Origin: an uncultured Tenacibaculum sp.
GTDB lineage: Bacteria; Bacteroidota; Bacteroidia; Flavobacteriales; Flavobacteriaceae
Length of the DNA: 64,000 bases
Assembly (NCBI GenBank): GCA_947501615.1
Contig: CANMWK010000008.1
Coordinates: forward strand, 62,001-126,000
Direction of reading: 5' to 3'
A model generated the notes under the pieces. That model was not told where the DNA came from, did no database searches, and worked only from the letters and a program-made list of their open reading frames with translations. Numbering within the stretch: position 1 is the first letter of the stretch; each line of letters starts with the position of its first letter. This document shows positions 25,020 to 33,981 of the stretch, piece by piece. The translations under genes were made by a program, and so were the position numbers.

Positions 25020-27095
25020 ATGAAACTCAAACCTTTTATTTTTTATATGTTGTTACTTCTGAGTCTTTTTGTATCTGCTCAGGATATGAAACAAGGTTTC
25101 AATTTCTTAGAAAATGGTAAATACTTAGAAGCTAAAGTTTTTTTTGAGGATATTTTAAAAGAATTCCCAACCAATAAAACAGCTCGACTTTGTTATGGAA
25201 GAGCCGTTGGATTAAGTGGAAATTCTCAAAAAGCAGTAACTCTTTTCACTAATCTTTTAAACGACTATCCTACAGATTTTGAAGTTAAATTAAACTATGC
25301 AGAAGCCTTACTTTGGAATACCGACTTTTCGTTAGCTGAAAATTTTTATACAACACTTTTAAAAGAAAACAATACCAGTTTCCCTGCTTTGTTAGGATAT
25401 GCCAATACACTTTCTAATCTTAAAAAATACAGTAAAGCCATTATTTATGTTGAAAAGGCTTTAGCTGTACAACCAGGCAATGCGAATGCTTTATTATCTA
25501 GGAAATATATCCGATTTGGTTTAGCTCAAGATAAAATACAGTCGCAACACTATAAAGAAGGAGAAATTATACTGAATGAAAATTTAAGTGATTTCCCTAA
25601 TGATATTGAAACTTTACAAAATTTAGCTAACCTATATTTAATTTCTGAACAAAATGAAAAAGCTGAAGAAACTTTTAAACGTATTGGAAAAAATCCGAAA
25701 AATAGTATTACATCTTTAAATGGACTAGCACTAACACGTCATTTAAATAGCAAAGATAAAGAGGCTTTAAAAATCAGCAAAAAGGCTATTCAACTCATTG
25801 ATAATACTACGCCTCCATCAATTAAAAATCGTACTATTGAACGTTATATTCAAGCGTTGCTATGGAATAGAAAGTTTGCGGATGCATCAAAAGAAATTAA
25901 CCAACTTATCAATAACAATGAAAAACCAGAAAATTGGATATTAGCTTTACGTGCTACTTTAAACACTTACAAAAGCGATTTTAAAAAGAGTACTAACGAT
26001 TATGACTTGATATTACAAAAAGATAGTACTTCTTTTGATGGAAACTTAGGTAAAGCTAATGCTTTAAAAGCTATAGGAGCTACAAAACAAGCATATATAT
26101 ATGCTGATAAAACATTACAATTTTATACAAACCAAAAAGACGCATTAAATTTTATAGAAAATTTGGACCGAACATTTACCCCATTTGTAAATTCTAAAAT
26201 ATCTTATTCTTTTGATAATGGTAATAACGAAGCTTATACTTATAACATTCGTTCTGAAGTTCCTTTTTCAACTAGGTTTAAATTGACAGGAGACTATACG
26301 TATAGAACCAATTCTAATTCGATAACCGATATCAATGCAAATGCAAATAGTTTTTCATTAGGTTTTTCTTATCAATTACTTAATAATTTAGAATTTATTG
26401 GTAATGCAGGAATTGTAGCATCACAATCGGATGTTAATGATTATAATCAATTCCTAACTGATGTACGTTTCAATTTCAAGCCTTTTAAACTCCAAAACAT
26501 TAATTTTGGTTATAAGAGAGAAATGCAAAATTTTACTTCCGAACTACAAAATCGAGAAATTGTTCAAAATCATTTTTTTGTTAATTACAGTCTGAACACC
26601 AATTTTAATCTTGGTCTATATTCTCAATATTATTTCACTTCTCAAAGTGATGATAATACTCGAAACCTATTCTTTGGTTCATTATACTATACTTTACTAC
26701 AGAAACCTTCATTAAAAGCAGGATTAAATTATCAAAACATTACGTTTAAGAATCAAGTTCCAACCATTTATTTTAGTCCAGAACAGTTTAATGCCGTAGA
26801 GTTATTTTTAAATGTGATAAAACCAGATCTTAGTGTAAAAGAAAAGGGATGGTTTTATGAGTTAACTGCAGCAACGGGTTTTCAATATATAGAAAATCAG
26901 AATAAACAAAATACATTCAGGTTTCAGGGCGTGTTGGGATATAAAATTTCAGATAGAAGTTTACTTAACATTTTTGGTACTCATAGTAATATTGCTTCTA
27001 CCATTGCAACAGGTTTTACCTTTACTGAAATGGGAATTCGATTCAAATACTATTTTCTAAAAAAGCCTATTTTTAAGACTTCTAAGTTGTTTTGA
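25020..27095 (+). CDS. TPR protein with C-terminal outer-membrane beta-barrel (YaiO/PelB/BcsC-like)
   Basis: This 691-residue protein has a signal peptide (ends VSAQ), about ten TPR units (residues 22-375), and a beta-barrel tail from about 390 with alternating hydrophobic strands and aromatic girdles (LTGDYTYRTNSN, SFSLGFSYQLL, FGSLYYTLL), similar to YaiO-type barrels. TPR-plus-barrel proteins such as PelB and BcsC guide exopolysaccharide through the periplasm and out. It is the outer-membrane end expected of the surrounding locus. Barrel strand count cannot be fixed by eye. Confidence 0.85.
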   Translation: MKLKPFIFYMLLLLSLFVSAQDMKQGFNFLENGKYLEAKVFFEDILKEFPTNKTARLCYGRAVGLSGNSQKAVTLFTNLLNDYPTDFEVKLNYAEALLWNTDFSLAENFYTTLLKENNTSFPALLGYANTLSNLKKYSKAIIYVEKALAVQPGNANALLSRKYIRFGLAQDKIQSQHYKEGEIILNENLSDFPNDIETLQNLANLYLISEQNEKAEETFKRIGKNPKNSITSLNGLALTRHLNSKDKEALKISKKAIQLIDNTTPPSIKNRTIERYIQALLWNRKFADASKEINQLINNNEKPENWILALRATLNTYKSDFKKSTNDYDLILQKDSTSFDGNLGKANALKAIGATKQAYIYADKTLQFYTNQKDALNFIENLDRTFTPFVNSKISYSFDNGNNEAYTYNIRSEVPFSTRFKLTGDYTYRTNSNSITDINANANSFSLGFSYQLLNNLEFIGNAGIVASQSDVNDYNQFLTDVRFNFKPFKLQNINFGYKREMQNFTSELQNREIVQNHFFVNYSLNTNFNLGLYSQYYFTSQSDDNTRNLFFGSLYYTLLQKPSLKAGLNYQNITFKNQVPTIYFSPEQFNAVELFLNVIKPDLSVKEKGWFYELTAATGFQYIENQNKQNTFRFQGVLGYKISDRSLLNIFGTHSNIASTIATGFTFTEMGIRFKYYFLKKPIFKTSKLF

Positions 27096-27318
27096 GAAAT
27101 TAGTACAGGATATAAGAAAGACAAACTATTGTATTTCTTTATTATGTTCTAACATTACTTCACTAACTTTTCTTGGTGAAGGGAATAGAGAGGCAAGACT
27201 AAAAAACAATATAAGATTCCAAAAAATAAATTTGAATGAGATTATTTTATTCGTCACCTCAAAAAGGACAACGACGAAGTCTTCTTTTAGTTTCGAATAT
27301 TATTCTGAGGTATTCACT

Positions 27319-27372
27319 AAACAGATTGCTTCATTTTCCCTTCGACAATGCTCAGGGTACATTCGCAATGAG
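27319..27372. repeat. REP-like element cluster
   Basis: AAACAGATTGCTTCATTTTC is followed by the palindrome CCCTTCGACAATGCTCAGGG (27338-27357), then TTCGCAATGAG. The outer parts are the reverse complement of the GTCATTGCGA...GAAGCAATCTGTTT repeat seen at 7773, with a CCCTTCGACA-type repeat nested inside. The 27096-27390 gap has no gene; its left part shows nothing recognisable. Confidence 0.65.
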
Positions 27373-27390
27373 AAAAACAAGATAAACCTA

Positions 27391-28104
27391 TCAAAGTAAA
27401 TCTAATCTTTTCATCAAATCGGGTCTGTTAGATCGACTTACAGGTATTACATCTTTATTAATCAACACGCTATTATCCTCAATATCAATGATTTTTTTCA
27501 GATTAATAATATAGGAACGATGTACTTTTAAGAATAATGATTTAGGTAGTTTTTGCTCTATTTTTTTTAGTGATGCATGGACTTCATATTCATTATCATC
27601 AGTTTTTACATAAATATAATCTCCTTTAGCACGAACAAAACAAATACTTGGCAAATCAATTTTAACCAAACGCCTATCTATATTTACATAAAAATCATTT
27701 TGTTCTTCTTCTATAAAATCTTTTCTTTTAGGAGCATCTAATTGCTCTAGATAGTATTGTTTCTTTACTTTTTCAATGGCTTTTTCAAATCTTTCTTTCG
27801 TCACTGGCTTTAACAAATAATCTATAATAAAATTATATTCAAATGCCTCTATTGCAAACTGAGGATCGGTTGTTGTAAAAATTACTTTTGGAGGGTTTTT
27901 TAACGTTTTAATGAAATCTAACCCTGTAAAACCTGGCATATGAATATCTAGAAAAATCAAATCAATCTCAGTATCATTTAAAAATTTAAATGCATCCATA
28001 GAATTAGAAAACTCCTCTGCAATCTGTAAATCTTCTCTACTATCACAAAGCGTTTTTATAATGGTTCTAGCCATTTTTTCATCATCTATAATAATACAAT
28101 TCAT
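27391..28104 (-). CDS. LytTR-family response regulator
   Basis: This 237-residue protein has a receiver (residues 1-120; D7-D8, phospho-acceptor D53 in LIFLDIHMPG, and K98 of the LLKPV motif) and a LytTR DNA-binding domain (about 140-237; FVRAKGDYIYVKT, HRSYIINL). It is the last gene of the gas-sensing operon and starts two bases after the Hpt stop, so it is the probable DNA-binding output of the relay. LytTR proteins bind two direct repeats about two helical turns apart; the tandem 22-bp repeat at 23201 is a possible target. Confidence 0.93.
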   Translation of the reverse strand: MNCIIIDDEKMARTIIKTLCDSREDLQIAEEFSNSMDAFKFLNDTEIDLIFLDIHMPGFTGLDFIKTLKNPPKVIFTTTDPQFAIEAFEYNFIIDYLLKPVTKERFEKAIEKVKKQYYLEQLDAPKRKDFIEEEQNDFYVNIDRRLVKIDLPSICFVRAKGDYIYVKTDDNEYEVHASLKKIEQKLPKSLFLKVHRSYIINLKKIIDIEDNSVLINKDVIPVSRSNRPDLMKRLDLL

Positions 28105-28106
28105 AT

Positions 28107-28430
28107 TTAAATTGTTTTCAAGTAATTTGCAATTGAGTTTAAAATTTCCTCAAACTCATTTACCCTATTAACATCTATATTGGAATTTCTTAAATCGTGT
28201 TCAAATTGATTAGCCTTTTCATAAGCTGTCTCTAGTCCTAAGATAATAATTTTGTGTTTAATTCTATGAACGTTCTCGCTTATTAATTTATGATTTTTAA
28301 TTTTTAAACTCTCATAATAATCTTTCCTTTCTTCAGGAAACTCAGCAACAAGAACTTCTTTAAGTTGTTTAATTAATGCTTCATCTCCTCTTGCTAACTC
28401 ATGTAAATATTCTAAATTAGGTTTTTCCAT
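28107..28430 (-). CDS. Hpt phosphotransfer protein
   Basis: This 107-residue four-helix Hpt domain has the active-site helix NVHRIKHKIIILGL, with the first His as likely phospho-acceptor. The frame is open to an earlier ATG at 28490, but that lies inside the kinase gene; ATG at 28430, two bases after the kinase stop at 28433, gives MEKPNLEYLHELARGD, a normal Hpt start, and is chosen. A free Hpt implies a multi-step relay from a kinase or receiver to the LytTR regulator or to the CheY-like protein encoded first in the operon. Confidence 0.85.
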   Translation of the reverse strand: MEKPNLEYLHELARGDEALIKQLKEVLVAEFPEERKDYYESLKIKNHKLISENVHRIKHKIIILGLETAYEKANQFEHDLRNSNIDVNRVNEFEEILNSIANYLKTI

Positions 28431-28432
28431 AT

Positions 28433-29473
28433 CTACTTTTTTATTGTAAAATAAAATGTTGTTCCAATAGCAAGTTCTGAGGAAATCCATATTTTTCCTT
28501 CATAAAATTCAATAATTTTTTTAACAATAGAAAGCCCCATGCCTGCAGACTTATAATCGTTTTCTAATTTAGAAAATGCTACAAATACTTTTTTAAAATA
28601 TTTTTCCTCGATACCTTTCCCATTATCTCTTATAAAAAACTTCCAAAAAAGAGGCTCTTCTTCAAACCCTATTGTTATCTCTTTGTTCTCTTTATAATTA
28701 AATTTTAAAGAATTATCGATCAGATTAATAAACAACTCTCTTAAACTATATTTTTCTCCAACTACGATTGGTAATTCTTCAGCTATCTTAATAGTATCTG
28801 ATACTTGTAATTCGATTGCAATGTCCTTAATTAAATCGTTAAGATTTACCTTATAAAGATCTTTATTTAAATTACTTATTCTCGAATACTTTCGGATTGC
28901 TGAGACTAATGTGTCTATTTTTTCTACATGTTCACTGATTAAATCAACTCGTTCCTTTCCCTCTTCTCCTAACGCTTCACTATAATCATCTTTTAACCAA
29001 CATATTAATGTTTCAATACTTTGTAATGGCGATACTAAATCGTGAGAAATCATATGTGTATAATCATTCAATTCTCGATTTTGCTGCTCTAAATTTTTAA
29101 GTAGTTTATCTTTTTGTTGATTGATGCTAATAATTTCTTTTGCTTGATTATCTATAAAATCAACTAAGCGTAATGAATTGGAATTTTCTAAAAGTTCTTG
29201 GTCTTCTAGCTCAGCAAACTTAAGCGTATTGATAATACCTTTAAGTTTTTCGATAACCTTTTTCTGGGAATTCATTTCCTCTTTTAATCTTTCACTAGCC
29301 TCAAAAAGTTCTTCAGAACTTATTGCTGTTGCTCTTTGCAACATCGAAAACTGATCATCAGACGTATTATATGATTTATTTATTGCATCTAAAAACAATG
29401 CTAAATCCTTACTTTCTTGCAAATGTTCAGGTAAATATTTTCTAATTTGCCTTTTTAAAAGAGAATTCATCAT
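28433..29473 (-). CDS. Soluble histidine kinase
   Basis: This 346-residue protein has no membrane helix. A long helical/coiled-coil region (residues 1-135) is followed by HisKA (YTHMISHDLVSPLQSI, His about 143) and a HATPase domain (NLIDNSLKFN, DNGKGIEEKYF, SAGMGLSIVKKI, GTTFYFTIKK). The N-terminal part resembles the coiled coil of kinases coexpressed with FIST proteins (ends on LLENSNSLRLVDFI). It overlaps the FIST gene by four bases (ATGA), so the FIST protein is the likely sensory partner. Confidence 0.92.
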   Translation of the reverse strand: MMNSLLKRQIRKYLPEHLQESKDLALFLDAINKSYNTSDDQFSMLQRATAISSEELFEASERLKEEMNSQKKVIEKLKGIINTLKFAELEDQELLENSNSLRLVDFIDNQAKEIISINQQKDKLLKNLEQQNRELNDYTHMISHDLVSPLQSIETLICWLKDDYSEALGEEGKERVDLISEHVEKIDTLVSAIRKYSRISNLNKDLYKVNLNDLIKDIAIELQVSDTIKIAEELPIVVGEKYSLRELFINLIDNSLKFNYKENKEITIGFEEEPLFWKFFIRDNGKGIEEKYFKKVFVAFSKLENDYKSAGMGLSIVKKIIEFYEGKIWISSELAIGTTFYFTIKK

Positions 29474-30603
29474 TCGCTTATTAATGTTATTGTCATTGTC
29501 TGATTATGTAACTGACAACTTTGCTCACCAACAAAAGGAGCAATCTCTCCATAAGAATATAATCCACAAACGGTAGTTGTATTGCCTACTACTTCTACCA
29601 CTTCTTCTATTTCCTCTTCTACTCTTTGATCTAAAACTAGTTTTCTACCAATACAACTTACTAAGATAGCCAACTCAGGTTTTTCTTTTCGTGTTTCAGA
29701 GGCATGTATTGCTGCAATTTCAGATGCATTTACGATATTATCTACATTAGTCATCATTAATTGAACTTTAGCGCCTTGGATAATATCTCCAGCTAAAATC
29801 ATAGAGTTATCATCTTCATTAATATTTAAAATAGTTCTGACTATTGAATGTGTATTTTCTGTTGCTTTTACTTTTAGCGGATACAAAAGTGCAGCTCCAG
29901 GTAATTCATTAGATTTTTCACCTAGGTACTTTTTATATAAATCTAACGCAGGTTTATCATCTAACTCGTATAAAATATTTTTATCTGATTTAGTTACTAT
30001 TCGCTCTGGTCCGAAAGGAGTCCAACCCCCATTAATAGAAAACGATACTTCTAACGATTCTCCATATAAACCTATAGCTACAATTTCTCCAGGTTTTGGA
30101 TTTTCATTATATGATGAAAGTGTTTTTTCAAACCGAGCTGCATCTCCACACAAAGCACCTGTAATTAATAAATTATCTTGTGTTGCTGCATTCATCCCTT
30201 CCGTGAGCTGACTTCCATTTGTAAAACTACCTTCTGATACTACAAATACATGTTTCAATTGCTCTTTTGGTAGTTTATCAATTAACATCTTTCCTATTTC
30301 GAAACTATTTTCTTTTGTCTCTAATACATTTATTGTTTGAATTAAAAAACTACTTTTTTCAAATTCAATAGCAGTTATCGTAATACTTTCATCATCTACT
30401 TCTCCAGCCGTAATATCCCCAGAAGTAGACCCAAACACAATATGTCCATCTTCAAATAATGTTTTAACTTCTTCATAAATATTATGATTCTCTAATAAAT
30501 ACCTATTCCCAAAGACAAGTACTAAAGGCGACTTTAATATTAGTTTTTCACTAATATATTCCCAATCGGTATTTTTATATTTTTTTAATTGTACAGTTTT
30601 CAT
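29470..30603 (-). CDS. FIST-domain (NosP-like) sensor protein
   Basis: This 377-residue protein has FIST N-terminal (about residues 28-220; VFGSTSGDITAGEV, GALCGDAARF) and FIST C-terminal (about 225-365; closing with CGLYSYGEIAPFVGEQSCQLHNQTMTIT) domains. Some FIST proteins, named NosP, bind haem and sense nitric oxide and are cotranscribed with a kinase they control. Here the gene is tightly linked to two kinases and an H-NOX gene. Haem binding cannot be seen from sequence; a small-ligand sensor role is safe, NO sensing is inference. Confidence 0.88.
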   Translation of the reverse strand: MKTVQLKKYKNTDWEYISEKLILKSPLVLVFGNRYLLENHNIYEEVKTLFEDGHIVFGSTSGDITAGEVDDESITITAIEFEKSSFLIQTINVLETKENSFEIGKMLIDKLPKEQLKHVFVVSEGSFTNGSQLTEGMNAATQDNLLITGALCGDAARFEKTLSSYNENPKPGEIVAIGLYGESLEVSFSINGGWTPFGPERIVTKSDKNILYELDDKPALDLYKKYLGEKSNELPGAALLYPLKVKATENTHSIVRTILNINEDDNSMILAGDIIQGAKVQLMMTNVDNIVNASEIAAIHASETRKEKPELAILVSCIGRKLVLDQRVEEEIEEVVEVVGNTTTVCGLYSYGEIAPFVGEQSCQLHNQTMTITLISE

Positions 30604-30606
30604 GAT

Positions 30607-31818
30607 TTATCTCTTAATTGTGAAATAAAAGGTAGTTCCTATTTTAGGAGTACTTTCTAACCAAATTGTTCCTTCGTATAAATCAATTATTTTTTTAACA
30701 ATTGATAATCCTATTCCTGTAGAATCTTCTCTTTTGGTCAGTGATTGAAAAACTTCAAAAATCTTATCGTGATACTCCTTTTCTATTCCTATTCCATTAT
30801 CTTTAACTGAAAATTGATAAAAAGCTCCTTTTTCAATACATGCCACTTCAATTTTCCCATCTGCTTTATCATTAAATTTTATAGCATTACTTATTAAATT
30901 TTGAAATAATTGTTGAAATTTTGTGGTATCGCCCTTTACAATTGGAAGTTTAGGATTAATAAATAGTGAAATATTTTCTGGAATAAATAATGTGTTCTGA
31001 ATATTTTTTAACACCAAATTTAAGTCCACTTCTACTTCCTCTCCTGAAGAATCTATACTAGAATAATTTAAAATATCTGAAATTAAATTATCCATACTTT
31101 CTAGAGTAGTTTCGATTAAATCTATGTTTTGTATCGTTTCTTCATCTAATTTATCCAAATTATCTCTTCTAATCCAAGAAAGTAAAGCATCTATGGTTCT
31201 TAGAGGAGATTTTAAATCGTGTGAAACTACATGTGCATATTCATACAATTCGTGATTACTTTCTTCTAATTTCTTTAGTATTTGTTCTTTTTGTTCTTCT
31301 AGTAATTTTAAATTTGTTATATCTCTCACAATACCCTGAGCTGCAATAGGCAAATTGTTTTTATCACTAATAAGGCTTGCATTGATATGCACCCATTTAA
31401 TCTCTTTACTCTTGGTAATTACCCTTGCTCTATAATTTTTAAAGTATCCTTTAGTTTTTAAATCGGAGAAAGATGTCATTGCATAAGGGATATCATCTTT
31501 ATAGATTAAGTTCATTACATTGAGCTTCTCTTCATTAACGTTGTAACCAAAAAGAGTTATAGCAGCATCATTAAACTTTAAGATGTTGCCCCCTAAGTCC
31601 ATAATAACATAAGCATCTAAAATATTTTCAAAAACACCTTTTAATTGCGATGATCTCTCATCAAGAAGATTTTCTAACTTTAAGTTTGTTTTTTTTAACT
31701 CTTCAGATAAAAAATAAAGTTCTCGAGATTTATCTTCAAGGATTTTTTCGGCTGCTTTTCTTGCTGCTTTTTCTCTTTTTAGAGCTCTATTTAAAATTTC
31801 TACTTGCTCTTGATTCAT
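30607..31818 (-). CDS. PAS-domain histidine kinase
   Basis: This 403-residue soluble kinase starts with a coiled coil (residues 1-60), then a PAS domain (about 60-175; ILDAYVIMDLGGNILKFNDA, with PAC end GIVRDITNL), HisKA (YAHVVSHDLKSPLRTI) and HATPase (NLISNAIKFN, DNGIGIEKEY, STGIGLSIVKKI). The PAS ligand cannot be told. Its ATG overlaps the H-NOX stop by one base, a linkage typical of H-NOX/kinase pairs in which NO-bound H-NOX inhibits the kinase. Confidence 0.93.
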   Translation of the reverse strand: MNQEQVEILNRALKREKAARKAAEKILEDKSRELYFLSEELKKTNLKLENLLDERSSQLKGVFENILDAYVIMDLGGNILKFNDAAITLFGYNVNEEKLNVMNLIYKDDIPYAMTSFSDLKTKGYFKNYRARVITKSKEIKWVHINASLISDKNNLPIAAQGIVRDITNLKLLEEQKEQILKKLEESNHELYEYAHVVSHDLKSPLRTIDALLSWIRRDNLDKLDEETIQNIDLIETTLESMDNLISDILNYSSIDSSGEEVEVDLNLVLKNIQNTLFIPENISLFINPKLPIVKGDTTKFQQLFQNLISNAIKFNDKADGKIEVACIEKGAFYQFSVKDNGIGIEKEYHDKIFEVFQSLTKREDSTGIGLSIVKKIIDLYEGTIWLESTPKIGTTFYFTIKR

Positions 31819-32357
31819 TAATTCTTGTTAATCAAAAATTTAACCTCTGTCCCATCTTCTTTTATTCTTTCAATTACTATGGATGCTGTACTATTAAAAT
31901 GTTCAAAAGTTTTATTCATTAATCCTAATCCAAAATGATGCATTGCTCTTCCTGATTTATAAATCATAATCAACGAATTCTCTGTTTTCTCTTCTACAAT
32001 AAACTCAGGTAATTCTGCATCCGGATAAATCTTTCGCACTTCTACATGGATATGGTTTTCTATAGAAGACAACATTTCTATAGGGTCTTTATACGTTGCT
32101 AATAAGCCAGCATAACTCGATTCTATAACTGAAAAAAAATGCTCTCCGTACGTTAATAATAAATCATCAATAGGTATACCTGAATTTTGATTTAAGTTCT
32201 TTAACAACTGTAACATTTCGGAAAATTTATACGTTCCAATAGAAGTATACACCCCTTCGGATTCTAAATTTGATTGCGAAATAATTTTATCAACCATTTC
32301 TATACCAAATTTATCCTCTACTAAATCTAAAAACTCTGTAAAAACTATGCCTTTCAT
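31818..32357 (-). CDS. H-NOX (haem nitric oxide/oxygen binding) protein
   Basis: This 179-residue protein has the normal H-NOX length. The proximal haem ligand is His104 (NHIHVEVRKIYP, HxxxxK spacing), and the haem-propionate motif YxSxR is Tyr133-Ser135-Arg137 (IYKSGR). LPEF after the YPDAE segment is also typical. The protein should bind haem and sense NO, passing the signal to the kinase encoded immediately downstream. No distal pocket Tyr typical of O2 binders was recognised, which favours NO over O2, but this needs alignment. Confidence 0.93.
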   Translation of the reverse strand: MKGIVFTEFLDLVEDKFGIEMVDKIISQSNLESEGVYTSIGTYKFSEMLQLLKNLNQNSGIPIDDLLLTYGEHFFSVIESSYAGLLATYKDPIEMLSSIENHIHVEVRKIYPDAELPEFIVEEKTENSLIMIYKSGRAMHHFGLGLMNKTFEHFNSTASIVIERIKEDGTEVKFLINKN

Positions 32358-32360
32358 ATA

Positions 32361-32783
32361 TTAATATCTTTTTAATTCATTTAAACTCCAGTAGGTTAAA
32401 ACTGCCTCTATTTTAGTTTCATAATCTTTATACTTTAGAGGCTTCAGTATATACCCAGAAACTCCGATTCTATAACATTCTTCTAAATCTTTTTGATTAT
32501 CTGAAGTGGTTAAAATTACAGTAGGAATATGTCTTAAATGTTCGTCTTTTTTTAATATAGCTAAAAACTCTACACCACTCATTCTAGGCATATTTAAATC
32601 TAATAGAATTAAATCGGGTAGGTTATTTTTGTTTTCTAAAATTTTAAATGCTTCATCGGCATCTCTTGCCTCAATTATAGTGTGTTTTATCTCACCATAT
32701 GAAACTGTTTTTTTAAATTTTACGGCTTCAATCAGATGATCCTCTATCAATAAAATATTTAAATTTCTTTTTAAAATATTCAT
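32361..32783 (-). CDS. CheY-like single-domain response regulator
   Basis: From the ATG at 32783 this is a 140-residue receiver without output domain: E14-D15 acidic pair, phospho-acceptor D62 ([13 protein letters not shown]), and the LKP motif near residue 115. The frame is open to an ATG at 32816, but the shorter start gives the normal receiver N-terminus. It is the first gene of the operon, three bases before the H-NOX gene. The sequence type ([18 protein letters not shown]) is that of Rcp1-like regulators paired with soluble kinases. Confidence 0.88.
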   Translation of the reverse strand: MNILKRNLNILLIEDHLIEAVKFKKTVSYGEIKHTIIEARDADEAFKILENKNNLPDLILLDLNMPRMSGVEFLAILKKDEHLRHIPTVILTTSDNQKDLEECYRIGVSGYILKPLKYKDYETKIEAVLTYWSLNELKRY

Positions 32784-32816
32784 AATTATAATTTGTAATA
32801 AACTCACCCGATGCAA

Positions 32817-33237
32817 GAATATGGAGGTATCGGCTGAAAGACTCTTAACACTTGGTATATTTCAGAATATTAAGATTTTAGTTGTTGCTTTGTGATTAAA
32901 AATAACTTTTTTTTTTCAAATACAATAGTACTATTCAAAGAACTATGTGTTACTTTAGATTAAATCCTTTTATGCTTAGATAAAGTGTTAAATTAAAAAG
33001 TTATATAATATATTCATTCTTAAGAATTATTGTAATTAAAAACTGAACTGCAATTCATATCATTTTAAAACGCTATTCTTTAATATACAAAAAAGGTATA
33101 ACCGTACGTTATTGTAAAAAAAGTATATGAAATTGATAACATTAGTCAAAATAACGAAGACCATTGTAACACAAAACACGAATTATCTAAAAAAACAGTA
33201 CCTTTAGCCTGTTTAATAGCCCAATCCCCGCAGTTAA
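32817..33237. other. 421-bp divergent gap between the H-NOX operon and a NarL-type regulator gene
   Basis: No gene or RNA was recognised. It should hold promoters for both sides. A weak inverted repeat, ATAAC-CGTAC-GTTAT, is at 33098-33112, and TACCTTTA near 33199 is close to the TAnnTTTG consensus but lacks a TTG at the usual distance. Confidence 0.4.
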
Positions 33238-33879
33238 ATGAAAAAAATTAATTTAATAATCGTTGATGACCATGCTATGTTTAGAGAAGGTTTGGAAGGC
33301 ATAGTTGAAACTGAAAAAAAACATAACATAATTTTAAGCACAAAAAATGGCAATGAGGTTCTTAAATATTTAGATATAAATTACCAAGATAATATCGACT
33401 TAATTATTTCTGATATTTCTATGCCAGACTTGAGTGGGATAGAACTAACAAAACATGTCAAAAAAAAATATCCAAATATTAAAGTTTTGATTATTAGTAT
33501 GCATACCAATGCTGAAATGATTGATGAACTTTTTAGCAATAATGTGGACGGATATTTATCTAAAAATGCGACAAAAAAAGAATTGTTAGAAGCTATGAAT
33601 AGTATTTTAGCTGGAAATAAATTTTTCTCTGAAAATATTAAAGAAATTTATTTTCAAAAAAAACAATCAAATAATCAGAAAAAAATTAAACTTACAAAAA
33701 GGGAAATTGATGTAGTTACATTGATTGCCAAAGAATATACTACTCAAGAAATTGCAGACCAATTGTTTTTAAGTAAGCATACCATAGAAAGCTATAGAAA
33801 AACTTTGATTTCAAAATTAAATGTTAGGAATTTAGCTGGATTGACTAAATATGCTATTAAAATGAAATATATAGAGTAA
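33238..33879 (+). CDS. NarL/LuxR-family response regulator
   Basis: This 213-residue protein has a receiver (D10-D11, phospho-acceptor D59 in LIISDISMPDLSG) and a C-terminal LuxR helix-turn-helix (LTKREIDVVTLIAKEYTTQEIADQLFLSKHTIESYRKTLISKLN). Such regulators are paired with HisKA_3-type kinases; the TPR kinase at 37292, about 3.4 kb away on the same strand, is the best candidate partner in the window. A shared terminator at 33929 ends this gene. Confidence 0.92.
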   Translation: MKKINLIIVDDHAMFREGLEGIVETEKKHNIILSTKNGNEVLKYLDINYQDNIDLIISDISMPDLSGIELTKHVKKKYPNIKVLIISMHTNAEMIDELFSNNVDGYLSKNATKKELLEAMNSILAGNKFFSENIKEIYFQKKQSNNQKKIKLTKREIDVVTLIAKEYTTQEIADQLFLSKHTIESYRKTLISKLNVRNLAGLTKYAIKMKYIE

Positions 33880-33928
33880 AAAAGATATTGATTAATTTCA
33901 TATCATGTGTATTTAACTAGTTCAAAAA

Positions 33929-33967
33929 AACGGACAAAACCTGTTGAAGTTTTACCCGTCTTTTTTT
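33929..33967. terminator. Bidirectional terminator
   Basis: ACGGACAAAAC pairs imperfectly with GTTTTACCCGT around an 8-base loop, flanked by A-rich and T-rich runs. It lies between converging genes ending at 33879 and 33982. Confidence 0.65.
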
Positions 33968-33981
33968 ATTTTATATGCTAT

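Noticed and set aside
13917..27095. Calling the polysaccharide cluster a pel operon
   Set aside because: Only the functional layout is alike; no PelD, PelE or PelC could be identified and sequence homology was not shown.
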